A stretch of DNA of 44,066 nt from Chromohalobacter beijerinckii (GCF_023061185.1 NZ_JAKGAK010000024.1:1-44066); one strand, 5' to 3'; shown: positions 1 through 9,326, counted from the stretch's first letter. The notes: generated by a model from the letters alone, not told the origin. Numbers and translations: made by a program.

Positions 1-1
1 T

Positions 2-31
2 CGAAAAAACCGCTGCGAACAGCGGTTTTCG
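2..31 (-). terminator. Rho-independent terminator of the thiS-thiG-trmB unit
   Basis: A perfect stem (ACCGCTG/CAGCGGT, extended by A:T pairs) with a CGAA loop lies about 58 bases beyond the trmB stop. Read on the minus strand it runs into a T6 tract. The flanking A/T pairs make it usable in both directions, so it may also end a gene to the left of the window. Confidence 0.75.
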
Positions 32-88
32 AGGGAGTCAGCCTTCTGTGTTGAACGCGTGCTGTAAGAGCGGTGCTGCAACGTGCGC

Positions 89-838
89 TCATCCATCCTC
101 ACGGGCATAGATCAGATCCCAGACCCCATGGCCAAGCTTTTCGCCACGGCTCTCGAACTTGGTCAACGGGCGGAATTCCGGTCGCGGCACATAGGGCGCG
201 CTCTCGGCAGACGCCGTGTTGCGATAGCCCGGCGCCGCCTCCATGACCTCGACCATGTGTTCGGCGTAGGCTTCCCAATCGGTCGCCATGTGCAAATATC
301 CGCCAGGCGCCAGACGCGTGCGTACCAGTTCGACGAAGGCCGGCTGCACGATGCGCCGCTTGTGATGCTTCTTCTTCGGCCAGGGGTCAGGGAAGAACAG
401 TTGCAGCCCCGTCAGGCTCGACTCGGGTAGACACTTACCGAGCACTTCCAACGCGTCCTCGCGGTACACGCGCAGGTTGGTCAGGCCGCGCTTATCCGCT
501 TCGTCGAGCAGCTTGCCAACACCCGGCGCATGCACCTCGATGCCGATGAAGTCGGTCTCGGGATGTGCGGCGGCTTGCTCGACCAGCGACTGACCCATGC
601 CAAAGCCGATCTCCACGACACAAGGCGCCTGCCGGCCGAACAGCGTCTCCAGCGACTGGCGGCCATCGGCCACGCTTAGCCCCAGGCGTGGCCAGACCTC
701 TTCGAGCCCCCGCGACTGGGCAACGGTCATGCGCCCGGCACGCAGTACATAACTCTTGATACCCCGCGGCGCCCGCGAGGATGACGCCGAGCCCGCCTCA
801 GGGGCGTTCTCGGGGGAAGACGATGGTGAATCACTCAT
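89..838 (-). CDS. trmB: tRNA (guanine-N7-)-methyltransferase TrmB
   Basis: S-adenosylmethionine-dependent enzyme that methylates G46 of the tRNA variable loop in the cytoplasm. Seen: the SAM-binding motif [12 protein letters not shown], then [11 protein letters not shown], and the family signature [15 protein letters not shown] near the middle of the chain, ending in a conserved C-terminal block ([18 protein letters not shown]). The 249-residue length fits the family, with a low-complexity Ser/Ala/Glu-rich N-terminal tail of about 30 residues. I chose the ATG at 838 because the longer frame to 979 would run into thiG and its extra residues do not resemble TrmB. It is the last gene of a thiS-thiG-trmB unit, with 58 bases separating it from thiG, and is followed by a terminator. 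Confidence 0.95.
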   Translation of the reverse strand: MSDSPSSSPENAPEAGSASSSRAPRGIKSYVLRAGRMTVAQSRGLEEVWPRLGLSVADGRQSLETLFGRQAPCVVEIGFGMGQSLVEQAAAHPETDFIGIEVHAPGVGKLLDEADKRGLTNLRVYREDALEVLGKCLPESSLTGLQLFFPDPWPKKKHHKRRIVQPAFVELVRTRLAPGGYLHMATDWEAYAEHMVEVMEAAPGYRNTASAESAPYVPRPEFRPLTKFESRGEKLGHGVWDLIYAREDG

Positions 839-896
839 GGGCAAGTCTGCGTTGTCGATCAAGTAGCGAAGCAGGCCGTGCGGGCCGCGATAAGGT

Positions 897-1697
897 TCAA
901 GCGTTGATGCGCCCGGCGAAGGGCGATGACGGGCTCGCCGATGCCCGGCGTGGCATGCGTTCGGCAAGATACGCCTCACGCCCTGCCTCCACCGCCAGTT
1001 TCATGGCATGCGCCATGCGCACCGGGTGTCGTGCGTTGGCGATGGCAGAATTGATCAGCACGCCGGCGCAGCCCATTTCCATGGCCAGCGCAGCATCCGA
1101 GGGCGTGCCGATACCGGCATCGACGAGAATCGGTACCTCGGCATTGCCGAGGATGATCTCAAGCGTTGCCGGATTGAACAGGCCATGCCCCGAGCCGATC
1201 AATGAGCCCAGCGGCATCACCGCGCAACAGCCGATGCGCTCCAACTCCTTGGCGACGATGGGATCATCACTGGTGTAGACCATGACATCGAAACCGTCGT
1301 TGACCAGCGTCTCCGCGGCCTTGAGAGTCTCGACCACATTGGGGTAAAGCGTGCCATCGTCGCCCAGCACCTCGAGCTTGACCAGGTTGTGGCCGTCGAG
1401 CAGCTCGCGTGCCAGCTTGCAGGTCCGCACCGCGTCCTTGGCGGTATAGCAACCCGCCGTGTTGGGCAGGATCGTGTAACGGCTCGTCGGCACAGCGTCG
1501 AGCAGGTTGGGCTCATCGGGATTCTGGCCCAAGTTGGTGCGGCGCACCGCGACGGTGACGAGCTCGGTGCCACTCGCCTCGACGGCGGCGGCGGTCTCGT
1601 CGAAATCCCGGTATTTGCCGGTACCCACCAGCAGGCGTGATGAGAAGACGCGACCGGCGACGGTCAATGGGATGTCCTGGCGCTGCTCAGCGGACAT
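897..1697 (-). CDS. thiG: Thiazole synthase ThiG
   Basis: Forms the thiazole phosphate moiety of thiamine from 1-deoxy-D-xylulose 5-phosphate, dehydroglycine and ThiS thiocarboxylate; cytoplasmic TIM barrel. Seen: N-terminal [10 protein letters not shown], the [10 protein letters not shown] segment, KLEVLGDD containing the lysine expected to form the Schiff base, and the phosphate-binding stretches [10 protein letters not shown] and [12 protein letters not shown]. The 266-residue length matches the family, with a slightly extended Ser/Arg-rich C-terminus. ATG 1697 is preceded by AGGAGG at good spacing. It lies 78 bases downstream of thiS, its sulfur-donor partner, with a strong stem-loop between them. 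Confidence 0.97.
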   Translation of the reverse strand: MSAEQRQDIPLTVAGRVFSSRLLVGTGKYRDFDETAAAVEASGTELVTVAVRRTNLGQNPDEPNLLDAVPTSRYTILPNTAGCYTAKDAVRTCKLARELLDGHNLVKLEVLGDDGTLYPNVVETLKAAETLVNDGFDVMVYTSDDPIVAKELERIGCCAVMPLGSLIGSGHGLFNPATLEIILGNAEVPILVDAGIGTPSDAALAMEMGCAGVLINSAIANARHPVRMAHAMKLAVEAGREAYLAERMPRRASASPSSPFAGRINA

Positions 1698-1723
1698 GAC
1701 GAACCTCCTGGCGTAAAGGGAGC

Positions 1724-1764
1724 CGCCGACGCGGGTGGCCGCTTAGTGGCTCCGCGCGTCGGCG
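1724..1764. other. Stem-loop between thiS and thiG
   Basis: A perfect 10-bp inverted repeat (CGCCGACGCG at 1724-1733 and CGCGTCGGCG at 1755-1764) encloses 21 bases in the thiS-thiG gap. No T-tract follows it, so it is not a classical terminator. It could affect mRNA stability or the ratio of ThiS to ThiG. The function is inferred only from its position. Confidence 0.5.
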
Positions 1765-1775
1765 AGCGAGTAACA

Positions 1776-1976
1776 TCAGCCGCCGCCGATGGCATGCACG
1801 ATTTCCACACGGTCGCCCGGGGACAGGCGCGTCTCGGCATGCTGGCTGCGCGGCACGATTTCCTCGTTGACTTCGACGGCGATGCGGCGCCCGGTCAGTG
1901 CAAGCTGATCGATCAACTCACTGATCGTCAGCTGGGACGCGAGCTCGCGATGATCGCCGTTGAGCTGAATGTGCAT
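1776..1976 (-). CDS. thiS: Sulfur carrier protein ThiS
   Basis: Small beta-grasp (ubiquitin-like) protein whose C-terminal Gly-Gly is adenylated and converted to a thiocarboxylate that donates sulfur to thiazole synthesis by ThiG. Seen: 66 residues, the typical size, starting MHIQLNG, containing VAVEVNEEIVPRS, and ending VEIVHAIGGG with the terminal di-glycine. ATG is at 1976. It is the first gene of the thiS-thiG-trmB unit. The usual partners ThiF, ThiH or ThiO are not in this window. Confidence 0.93.
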   Translation of the reverse strand: MHIQLNGDHRELASQLTISELIDQLALTGRRIAVEVNEEIVPRSQHAETRLSPGDRVEIVHAIGGG

Positions 1977-2032
1977 GGCGGCCTCTCACGTTAGGTGGGG
2001 AGAGACCGCCATTATAACGCCAAATGCCGTGT

Positions 2033-3514
2033 TCAAGAATCCTTGGACGGCCATACGTCGTCATCTACCTGGTCGGGGCGCTTGAGGATCTTGGGGTCGA
2101 AGCGCGGCTCCTTGACGCCTTCGCGACGCTGGCGCTCGTAGTCCTTGAGCACACGCATGGCGATCGGCGCCAGGATCAGGATCGCGATCAGGTTGGTGGT
2201 CGCCATCAGCCCCATGGACAGATCGGCGAAGTCCCATACGAAGGTTAGTTGCGACACCGAGCCGATCATCACCATGGCCAGCACGGCCAGGCGCAACGCT
2301 TGTACCGCGCCCTTGGCATGGCGCTTGAACATGTACTCGATATTGACCGTGGCGAACGAGAAGTTGGCAATGATCGAGGTGAAGGCGAACAGCAAAATCG
2401 CCACGGCGATGAAGACCTCACCGAAGCCGCCGAAGTGATCCGCCATCGCATCCTGGGTGAGCTGGATGCCGACGATGTCCTGTCCCGGCGAATTGGCCAT
2501 CAACTTCTCGTAGACGCCGGAAAGCAGGATCACCACCGCCGTGCAGCTGCAGATGACCAGGGTATCGACGAACACGCCGAACGACTGCACCAAGCCCTGC
2601 GCGGCAGGATGCTTGACGTTGGCCTGGGCCGCCGCATTAGGCGCCGAGCCCATGCCGGCCTCATTGGAAAACAGGCCACGCTTGATGCCGTTCTCCATCG
2701 CCGTCTTGATGGCATAGCCGGCCGCGCCACCCACTGCGGGCCCATAGCCGAAGGCACTCTTGACGATCAGCGCCAGCATATCCGGCACTGCGGTGATGTT
2801 GAGCGCCAGCACCACCAGCGCCACCAGCAAGTAGGCGATGGCCATGATCGGCACGATCTTCTCCGCCGTGCGCGCGATGGACTTTAGCCCGCCATAGATG
2901 ACCACGGCCACGACACCGACCAAAATCAAACCGGTGACCCAATTGGGCATGCCGAAAGCCTGGTTCATGCCCTGGGCGATGGTGTTGGCCTGGGCGCCGT
3001 TGAATGCCAGACCATAGGCCACCAGCAGAAAGAAGGCGAACAGCAGACTCATCCAACGCCAGCCGAGCGTGCGCTCGATATAGTAGGCGGGACCGCCGCG
3101 GTACACACCGTCTTCGTGGCGCTTCTTGTAGACCTGCGCCAGGGTCGACTCGACGAACGAGGTGGCGAACCCGACCAGCGCGGTGATCCACATCCAGAAG
3201 ATCGCCCCCGGGCCGCCGATCCACAACGCGATGGCCACACCAGCCAAGTTCCCGGTGCCCACGCGCGCCGCCAGCGACGTGGCAAATGCCTGGAACCCGC
3301 TGACGCCTTCGCCCGCGCCACGGCTATTGAAAGTCACGCGCGCCATGTGACCGAACAGCCGAAACTGCATGCCACGCGTCAGCACGGTGAACAACACCCC
3401 CGCGCCTAACAAGAGATAAACGAGAATATACGACCAGATGAAATCGCTGACAGGGGTCATCACCGCGTAGATAGCATCGTGCAGCGGTGCGACGAGACTG
3501 GCGAGAGAGTCCAT
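2033..3514 (-). CDS. Sodium:alanine/glycine symporter (AGCS family)
   Basis: Inner-membrane secondary transporter that takes up alanine or glycine with sodium. The 493 residues are strongly hydrophobic with about ten or eleven membrane segments. Seen: the AGCS signature region ARVGTGNLAGVAIAL followed by GGPGAIFWMW, the YRGGPAYYIER stretch, and the NEAGMGSAPNAAA substrate-site motif near the middle. The C-terminal tail (about 35 residues) is charged and cytoplasmic. It is monocistronic, separated from thiS by 56 bases and with its own 170-bp upstream region. The family is clear; alanine versus glycine preference cannot be decided here. Confidence 0.9.
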   Translation of the reverse strand: MDSLASLVAPLHDAIYAVMTPVSDFIWSYILVYLLLGAGVLFTVLTRGMQFRLFGHMARVTFNSRGAGEGVSGFQAFATSLAARVGTGNLAGVAIALWIGGPGAIFWMWITALVGFATSFVESTLAQVYKKRHEDGVYRGGPAYYIERTLGWRWMSLLFAFFLLVAYGLAFNGAQANTIAQGMNQAFGMPNWVTGLILVGVVAVVIYGGLKSIARTAEKIVPIMAIAYLLVALVVLALNITAVPDMLALIVKSAFGYGPAVGGAAGYAIKTAMENGIKRGLFSNEAGMGSAPNAAAQANVKHPAAQGLVQSFGVFVDTLVICSCTAVVILLSGVYEKLMANSPGQDIVGIQLTQDAMADHFGGFGEVFIAVAILLFAFTSIIANFSFATVNIEYMFKRHAKGAVQALRLAVLAMVMIGSVSQLTFVWDFADLSMGLMATTNLIAILILAPIAMRVLKDYERQRREGVKEPRFDPKILKRPDQVDDDVWPSKDS

Positions 3515-3684
3515 GGATTAATGCTCCATTATGATTCTTGAGATCGGCAAGGCCGCGACGATACGCCATCCCGAGAAGCTTGTCATGGCGTAAGCGACGC
3601 CATAGGGTAAGCGCCAGCGCGGCGATACTGAGCCCCGGGATGACGTTCCGGCGTTCACTCACCGTTTCAGCATAGGTCAGCGGC

Positions 3685-4080
3685 ATGGGATGCAATATGC
3701 ACAAGCGTCGTGGATGGACACTCGTCGCCTTAAGCGGCTTGGTGGTGGTCATGGCGGGCGCGTTCGGCGCCCACGCGCTGGGCGGCACGCTCACGCCCAC
3801 ACGACTCGACGCCTTCGACACCGGCGTGCGTTACCAGGCCTGGCACACCCTGGCCGCCATGGCGGTACTCATCTGGCGGGCGCAGCAACCGCTTAAAGGG
3901 CAGCGGGCAGTGCTCTGGCTATGGAGCATGGGGATGGCGGCGTTTTCCGGCTCGCTGTACCTACTGGCCCTGACCGGCGCCCATTGGCTGGGGCCCATCA
4001 CGCCGCTCGGTGGACTGTTGCTGATGGCCGGCTGGCTGACGTTAGCGATATGCGCCTGGCGTCAGCGCCCCGCTGATTGA
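3685..4080 (+). CDS. DUF423 family small membrane protein
   Basis: A 131-residue protein of the DUF423 (YgdD-like) family, function not established. Seen: four predicted membrane segments and the family pattern with a first helix ending AGAFGAHALGG, then DTGVRYQAWHTLA, SGSLYLLALTG and PLGGLLLMAGW. The first ATG at 3685 is used; a second in-frame ATG at 3697 (MHKRRG) has a GGA a few bases upstream and may be the real start. It lies alone between two minus-strand genes, with its stop only 10 bases from the end of the convergent thioesterase. Confidence 0.85.
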   Translation: MGCNMHKRRGWTLVALSGLVVVMAGAFGAHALGGTLTPTRLDAFDTGVRYQAWHTLAAMAVLIWRAQQPLKGQRAVLWLWSMGMAAFSGSLYLLALTGAHWLGPITPLGGLLLMAGWLTLAICAWRQRPAD

Positions 4081-4087
4081 ACCGACG

Positions 4088-4507
4088 TCAGTCATCGTCC
4101 TGATCGGGCAGCGCATAGGTTGCGGTGACGGTGGCCACCGGTTCCTCGTCGTCGGCGGAAAACAAGTGCACCTCGCCGACCGCCAGGCGCTGGCCCAGCT
4201 TGACGACGTGTGCATTGGCGATGAGATCGCGGTCGCCGCGGGCGCGGCGCAGGAAATGGCAGTTGAAGTCCGTGGTCACCGCCATCGGCTCCGGGCCGAT
4301 CTGGGCCAGAATCGCCACGTACAGGCAGACGTCCGCCAGCCCCATCAGCGTCGGCCCCGAAATGCAGCCCCCGGGCCGCAAGTGCTCATCCTCGATGGCC
4401 AGGCTCATGGTCGCGCGCATCTCGCCCACCCCTTCGATGGTGCCCTGGCGGTGCGGAAAGACCTCGTCGAGAAATTCCTCGATGGCGGCGGCGGTCATCA
4501 CGGTCAT
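4088..4507 (-). CDS. PaaI-type hotdog-fold thioesterase
   Basis: Predicted acyl-CoA thioesterase of the PaaI/YigI type; substrate unknown. Seen: a 139-residue single hotdog domain with the family segments RPGGCISGPTLMGLAD (the catalytic-loop helix) and VTTDFNCHFLRRA, followed by the last beta strands ending VATVTATYALP. I start it at ATG 4507, which has GGGGAG about 8 bases upstream; the frame to 4585 adds residues without such a site, and ATG 4498 is a third option. No neighbouring gene suggests a pathway. It is the last high-GC gene before the AT-richer copper block. Confidence 0.8.
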   Translation of the reverse strand: MTVMTAAAIEEFLDEVFPHRQGTIEGVGEMRATMSLAIEDEHLRPGGCISGPTLMGLADVCLYVAILAQIGPEPMAVTTDFNCHFLRRARGDRDLIANAHVVKLGQRLAVGEVHLFSADDEEPVATVTATYALPDQDDD

Positions 4508-4691
4508 GGCAAGTTCTCCCCTGGCAACGGTGCTCGAGACGGCGGCGCAGTGGTCAAGATAGCGCAACATCACCCGAACACACACTACCGTGCGGCCCTC
4601 ACCGTCTCACCTTCTCCTAAAACGGATTTGCGCCAGAGCTCATGCACCTCCTACAACACCACCTGACATTACCCTGAATCCGCCGGATGGC

Positions 4692-5456
4692 TTATAAGAT
4701 TAACCTGACGCCCGCAACTACGCCGGTATCTTCGGTACTCTCCCCACCCTCACGGGACAAATCAGCAGTATCGCCATACTCTTTTTCCCAGTAAGCGCCT
4801 ACGTAAGGCGCGACGCGGCGGGTCACCTCATAACCCAAACGCATGCCGACACGCACGGAGTTCAGCCCTTCGCCCACGCCAAATTCTTCGACTTCATTGG
4901 CGGCCATGGCGATTTCCGTGCGTGGCTGTACATAGAGTCGCTGAGTAAGTCGAAAGTCATATTCTCCCTCGAAACTAGCGGATACATCTCCTTCGTCACT
5001 CACTTGCAAGGCTACATCGGTCTCAATTTCATATGGCATAACCCCTTGCAACCCAACGACACCGTAGGTTCGCTCTTCATGATCATCAGAGAACACACCC
5101 CCTTGGTAACCCACGCCACCCTGCAGCTCCCAAAAATCGGCAATCAACCGGCTATAGAGTAGCTCCAGGGACTCAAACTCGGCGTCTTCACCGTCTCCCT
5201 GAATATTTTCACCTTCCGATTTTACGTACATACGGTTAACGTCGCTGCCGTACCACCCCTGGAAGTCCCATACCATGGCATCCTTACCATTCTCCGGAAT
5301 ACTATATTCAAGCCGATCAAATTGTGCCGTGCCTTGATTATGCTCCACGATAGGGGATGGCCAGCCATCAGGAGCATCGTAACCATCATCAGCTTTAGCC
5401 AAGGAAGCAAAGATGAATGCCGCACTCACACCCACGAGGTAAAGTTTTATCTTCAT
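4692..5456 (-). CDS. copB: Copper resistance outer-membrane protein CopB
   Basis: Outer-membrane beta-barrel of the CopB/PcoB family, which works with the periplasmic oxidase CopA in copper tolerance. Seen: a signal peptide (KLYLVGVSAAFIFASLAKA) and the family start around VWDFQGWYGSDVNRMYVKSEGE. Alternating beta strands follow (LELLYSRLIADFWELQGGVGYQ, shown only in part) with a terminal strand GVVAGVRLIL. At 254 residues it is compact; the Met/His-rich linker found after the signal peptide in many CopB proteins is absent. It starts 9 bases after copA and is surely co-transcribed with it. Confidence 0.9.
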   Translation of the reverse strand: MKIKLYLVGVSAAFIFASLAKADDGYDAPDGWPSPIVEHNQGTAQFDRLEYSIPENGKDAMVWDFQGWYGSDVNRMYVKSEGENIQGDGEDAEFESLELLYSRLIADFWELQGGVGYQGGVFSDDHEERTYGVVGLQGVMPYEIETDVALQVSDEGDVSASFEGEYDFRLTQRLYVQPRTEIAMAANEVEEFGVGEGLNSVRVGMRLGYEVTRRVAPYVGAYWEKEYGDTADLSREGGESTEDTGVVAGVRLIL

Positions 5457-5465
5457 ACTGCCTCC

Positions 5466-7262
5466 TCAAGAAACCTGAACAACGCGGAACATGCCAGCTT
5501 CCATGTGGTAAAGAAGGTGACAGTGAAAAGCCCAGCTTCCTTCCGCATCTGCCGTGATAAGCGCGGAGACCCGCTCACCGGGCTTCACGTTCAGGGTATG
5601 CTTGCGTGGAATTAACTCACCCTGGCCGTTTTCCAGCTCCATCCACATACCGTGAAGATGAATGGGGTGCTCCATCATGGTGTCATTGATCAAGATCAGG
5701 CGCAGACGCTCATCCTTTTCAAAGTGGATAGGGCCTGAGACTTCGCTGAATTTCTTGCCATCGAACGACCACATGTAGCGTTCCATGTTGCCGGTCAAAT
5801 GCAGCTCCAGCTCGCGGCCGGGGCCGCGCCGGTCAGGCCATGGGGTGAAGGCTTTCAGGTCGCGGTAGACCAGCATACGGCGCTCGTCGGGGTCGATGCC
5901 GATGCCTGCCTCGCCATAGCGTGAGCCCGGCTGGGCCTCACCGGCCACAAGCATGCCATTCTCGCGCGTCTTGGCTTTTTCTTTCGCCATGCCGTCGCCG
6001 CTGCCGTGGTCCATGCCCTCCATGTCTCCGCCGGACATATTGGAGTGGTCCATGCCCTCCATGTCATCTCTGGACATGCCGGAATGATCCATTCCTTTCA
6101 TGCCCACCATTGCGCCAGCTGCCATCCCTTCCATCCCGCGGTCGGCAATTTGGCGGCGCTTGGGGATTTCAGCCTGCATGCCATCACGTGGGGCCAGGGT
6201 GGCACGGGCGTAGCCGCTGCGATCCATTGATTCAGCAAAGATCGTATAAGCTTGATCGTCTTCGGGGGAGACCAGCACGTCGTAGGTCTCGGCCACACCA
6301 ATGCGGAATTCGTCCACAGGCACGGGTTGCACTGGCTGGCCATCGGCGGCTACCACGGTCATTTTCAGGCCGGGAATGCGCACATCGAAATACGACATCG
6401 CCGAACCGTTAATCACTCGAAGGCGCACGCGCTCACCCGCCTTGAACAACGCCGTCCAGTTCTCCTCGGGGGCGCGGCCATTTAGCAGGTAAGTGTAAGT
6501 GCTGCCAGTCACATCGGCGATATCCCGCGAACTCATGCGCATTTTTGACCACATTCGGCGCATTTCCACCGTGTCTGAAAAGCCTTCACGTCGAACATCG
6601 GCAAAGAAATCAGCCATCGTGCGCTCTTGGAAGTTGTAATAGCCTTCCATGGTTTTCAAATTACGAAATACCGACGCAGGATTTTCGAAAGTCCAGTCAG
6701 TCAAAAGCAGCACATGCTCGCGGTCATAGCGGAAGGGTTCACGCTCGGCGGCATCAACAATCAGCGGCCCCACATGCCCCACCTGTTCCTGAAGGCCCGA
6801 GTGGCTGTGATACCAATAGGTGCCGTTCTGGCGTACGGGAAAGCGGTAGGTAAAGGTCTCGCCTGGCTCAATACCGGCAAAACTGACGCCCGGCACGCCG
6901 TCCATGCCGGAAGGAAGAATCAAACCGTGCCAGTGGATTGAGGTGGGTTCGTCGAGCAGGTTGGTGACGCGTAATACGGCGTCCTGGCCTTCCTTAAGGC
7001 GGATCAGCGGGCCGGGGCTGCTGCCGTTAATACTAAAGGGGCGAGCCTCTTTGCCGTCAATCGGAATGGACTCACGGCGAATGGCTAATGCCACCTCTGG
7101 CCCTTCTTCAACGCCTTTGGAATAGACGTTTGTGCGCCCCCAGGGATTGGCCCAGGCAGGACTCATGCCCATAGCGGCTGCGGAGCCCAGCCCAAGCGCA
7201 GCCCCCCCTTTCAATATCTGGCGGCGCGAGAAGGGGCGCGATACAACAGGTGAGCGTGCCAT
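5466..7262 (-). CDS. copA: Multicopper oxidase CopA (Tat-exported)
   Basis: Periplasmic multicopper oxidase of the copper-resistance CopA/PcoA family, thought to oxidise Cu(I) and bind copper. Seen: twin-arginine signal FSRRQILKG with a hydrophobic stretch ending AWA, and copper ligand motifs HWHGL, WYHSHSG, HPIHLHGMW and HCHLLYHMEAGM for the type 1/2/3 centres. A Met/His/Asp-rich insert at roughly residues 385-425 is built of repeated MEGMDHS-like units. The first codon of the longer frame is TTG; ATG 7262 (MARSPVV) has GGGAG seven bases upstream and is preferred, giving 598 residues. copB follows by 9 bases. A response-regulator-like direct repeat sits just upstream (7310-7325). Confidence 0.95.
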   Translation of the reverse strand: MARSPVVSRPFSRRQILKGGAALGLGSAAAMGMSPAWANPWGRTNVYSKGVEEGPEVALAIRRESIPIDGKEARPFSINGSSPGPLIRLKEGQDAVLRVTNLLDEPTSIHWHGLILPSGMDGVPGVSFAGIEPGETFTYRFPVRQNGTYWYHSHSGLQEQVGHVGPLIVDAAEREPFRYDREHVLLLTDWTFENPASVFRNLKTMEGYYNFQERTMADFFADVRREGFSDTVEMRRMWSKMRMSSRDIADVTGSTYTYLLNGRAPEENWTALFKAGERVRLRVINGSAMSYFDVRIPGLKMTVVAADGQPVQPVPVDEFRIGVAETYDVLVSPEDDQAYTIFAESMDRSGYARATLAPRDGMQAEIPKRRQIADRGMEGMAAGAMVGMKGMDHSGMSRDDMEGMDHSNMSGGDMEGMDHGSGDGMAKEKAKTRENGMLVAGEAQPGSRYGEAGIGIDPDERRMLVYRDLKAFTPWPDRRGPGRELELHLTGNMERYMWSFDGKKFSEVSGPIHFEKDERLRLILINDTMMEHPIHLHGMWMELENGQGELIPRKHTLNVKPGERVSALITADAEGSWAFHCHLLYHMEAGMFRVVQVS

Positions 7263-7309
7263 GTACAACTCCCGTTAGGTTTTACATGGCCCTATCCTGC
7301 CAGAACAAG

Positions 7310-7325
7310 CTGAATCAAAACTGAA
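7310..7325 (-). promoter_or_regulatory. Candidate CopR-type box upstream of copA
   Basis: On the minus strand two TTCAG half-sites lie 11 bases apart (CTGAA at 7310-7314 and 7321-7325 on the plus strand). The same layout, with matching flanks (TTCAGnnTnnnTTCAGnTTG), occurs upstream of the cupredoxin gene at 9851-9867. OmpR-family regulators typically bind tandem half-sites one helical turn apart. Assignment to the regulator encoded at 8652-9317 is inference. Confidence 0.5.
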
Positions 7326-7332
7326 CGAACTG

Positions 7333-8665
7333 TTACCTCGCCCCCTCTGCCAAGGTCAGCGTCACCTTAGCGCGCAACCCACCAAGTGAGCTATGGGAAA
7401 ATTGTGCGTATCCAGCATAGCGCGCAGCTAGCTGAGTCAAGATGGACAACCCCAAGCCATACCCCGGATGGCGCTCGTCCAAACGCTTGCCCCGCTCGCC
7501 CAACCTAGGCAAATCGCTTTCCACCACACCAGGGCCATCATCATCGACGGTTATCACTAGCATTTCTGTTAATAACCTTATATCACAGCAAATATAGTAT
7601 TTCGCCCATTTACCTCCATTATCTAATAATATACCGAGCATTTCCGAAAAGTCGTGGGGCTCTATGGGTATCTGATCCCGGTCAACATTAGAATACGTTA
7701 TTTGGAACTCTTTTTCCGGGTAAAGACCACGAAACATATCTATAAGGCGAGGACTATCGTTCATTAAATGAGTCACCCTCCCCATATTGGGACCCGCGAT
7801 TCGAGAGCGGCGCAGCTCAGCATCAAGCTGAGCATTAATACTTTCTATCCTTACGAGCAACTTGAGGCGTCGATCATCATCAATTGGCCGATTCCCACGA
7901 AGCACCTGTGTCACGGCAGCCAATGGCGTCTTCAACGCGTGAGAAAGATTCGCCGCCGACTCACGCGAGTGCTGTAAGCGTGAATCTATATCATCCATGA
8001 AACGGTTGAGCTGCTCGACGAGGACATTCAATTCGGAAGGTACCAATACTGAGAACCGCCGACGCTGCCCCGCTTGTAGTGCATCAAGTTGTTCGCGTAG
8101 TTCCCTCAATGGCTTCAAGCCACGATTGACTGCCAACATGTTAAGCACTATCAATACTATTAACAAGGCTCCTGCGACCGCCCCCACCCACCAATGCAAG
8201 GTTGCAAGCCCAGCCTCCACTTGTGAAAAGTCTTCCCCAATAAGCAAAACACCGTTACTATCTTCCCAGCTAAAATGGCGACGATAGACCAGTAAGTGGC
8301 GCCCCCCCTTCTTCTACTTCTACCAAGGAATCACGGTCACTTGCGAGCAGTGGAGAAAGTCTTGTCTGCCACTTCGGATCCGAGGCACTAACACTATCGC
8401 CAATAGACAGCACATACAGGTGGTGAAAAACCTGATAACTTTTGCTCACAGACTGTAATGACTCAGGGACCAGGGAACGTTCTTCACCCAACTGAGAAAC
8501 AGCATGATCGGCCTCTCTACGCAGGCGCTCACCAAGAAAGTCCTTGGCGATACTTTCCAAAAAAAAGCCGTGCATCAACCATGTCACGACCACGACTATA
8601 AGCGCCACGCTTCCTAGCCAAGCTAGCAGGCGAAACCGCAAGCTATGCCAATCAATGCGATACAA
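7333..8665 (-). pseudogene. Copper sensor histidine kinase, frameshifted
   Basis: Inner-membrane sensor kinase of a CopS/CusS-like two-component system, read here in two frames. The first (8665 to 8270, 131 residues) has membrane segment 1 and part of the periplasmic sensor. The second (up to 8247, ending 7333) has membrane segment 2, HAMP, the H-box SHALKTPLAAV (His about 242), the N-box region LLDNGGKWAK and ATP-lid motifs DDDGPGV and GYGLGLSI. A run of seven C at 8302-8308 is the join: with six C the two frames fuse into one protein of about 443 residues with no gap (EEGG-RHLLVYRRHFSWEDSNG-VLLIGED). It overlaps the response regulator gene by 14 bases. The state could be a true mutation, a phase-variable tract, or a sequencing error. 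Confidence 0.85.
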
Positions 8666-9317
8666 ATAAGTACCCCTGGCCGCGGCGTGTTTGTATCAAC
8701 GCCTTACCTAAATACCGGCGCAGCCGGGCAACATACACTTCCACCAGATTAGACTCAGCTGCATCTTGTTCAAGCGCATAAAGTTGATCGAGCAAATGAT
8801 CTTTAGAATGCACACGATCGGGATGGTGCATTAGATAACGCAACAGTCGAAATTCAGTTGCCGTTAGCGAACGCCAAGGAAGACTTTCTGTACAAACCGA
8901 CTGCCCAGCCTCATCTAAGGAAACCCCGTTAACTGTCAATATTTGAGATACACTACCAGAGCGACGCCTAAGCAATGCTTTAAGTCTCGCCAATAACTCG
9001 GCCTCATGAAACGGCTTTGTCAAATAATCATCTGCGCCAGTTTCTAATCCAGACACTTTATCTTCCCAAGTATCCCTTGCCGTAAGAACCAAAATAGGCA
9101 TGTCACGATTTTGCTTATGCCAATGTGCAACCAATTCAAGCCCAGAACCATCAGGCAGCCCAATATCGACAACAGCCAGTTCATAACATTCGGTTGCCGC
9201 AAGCGACGTGGCCGCCTTTATAGAGTCGGCCACGTCAACGAGGTAACCGTTGTCCTTCAAGCTTTCCGCCAGGCTTTCGGAAAGCAGATCATCATCTTCG
9301 AGAAGCAACAGTCTCAT
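8652..9317 (-). CDS. OmpR-family response regulator of the copper cluster
   Basis: DNA-binding response regulator, presumably the partner of the adjacent sensor kinase and activator of the copper genes (CopR/CusR role; inferred from context). Seen: 221 residues; receiver domain at about 1-115 with acidic pocket LLEDDD, phospho-acceptor Asp51 in VVDIGLPDG, and Lys101 in YLTKPF. A winged-helix effector domain follows from about 130 on, with TATEFRLLRYLMHHPDRV and VEVYVARLRRYLG ending in TRRGQGYLF. Its 3' end overlaps the kinase start by 14 bases and its start lies 9 bases after the cupredoxin stop, so the three genes form one transcript. The coding sequence is noticeably more AT-rich than the housekeeping genes nearby. 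Confidence 0.92.
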   Translation of the reverse strand: MRLLLLEDDDLLSESLAESLKDNGYLVDVADSIKAATSLAATECYELAVVDIGLPDGSGLELVAHWHKQNRDMPILVLTARDTWEDKVSGLETGADDYLTKPFHEAELLARLKALLRRRSGSVSQILTVNGVSLDEAGQSVCTESLPWRSLTATEFRLLRYLMHHPDRVHSKDHLLDQLYALEQDAAESNLVEVYVARLRRYLGKALIQTRRGQGYLFVSH

Positions 9318-9326
9318 ATATTCACA

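Noticed and set aside
5990-6110. Repetitive DNA within copA
   Set aside because: It encodes the Met/His/Asp-rich copper-binding insert common in CopA proteins, so it is explained by the protein and not an independent DNA repeat.
7333-8665. Two separate genes, a short membrane protein and a kinase lacking its sensor
   Set aside because: Removing one C from the C7 tract joins the two frames without gap or overlap into one normal sensor kinase, so a single frameshifted gene is the better description.
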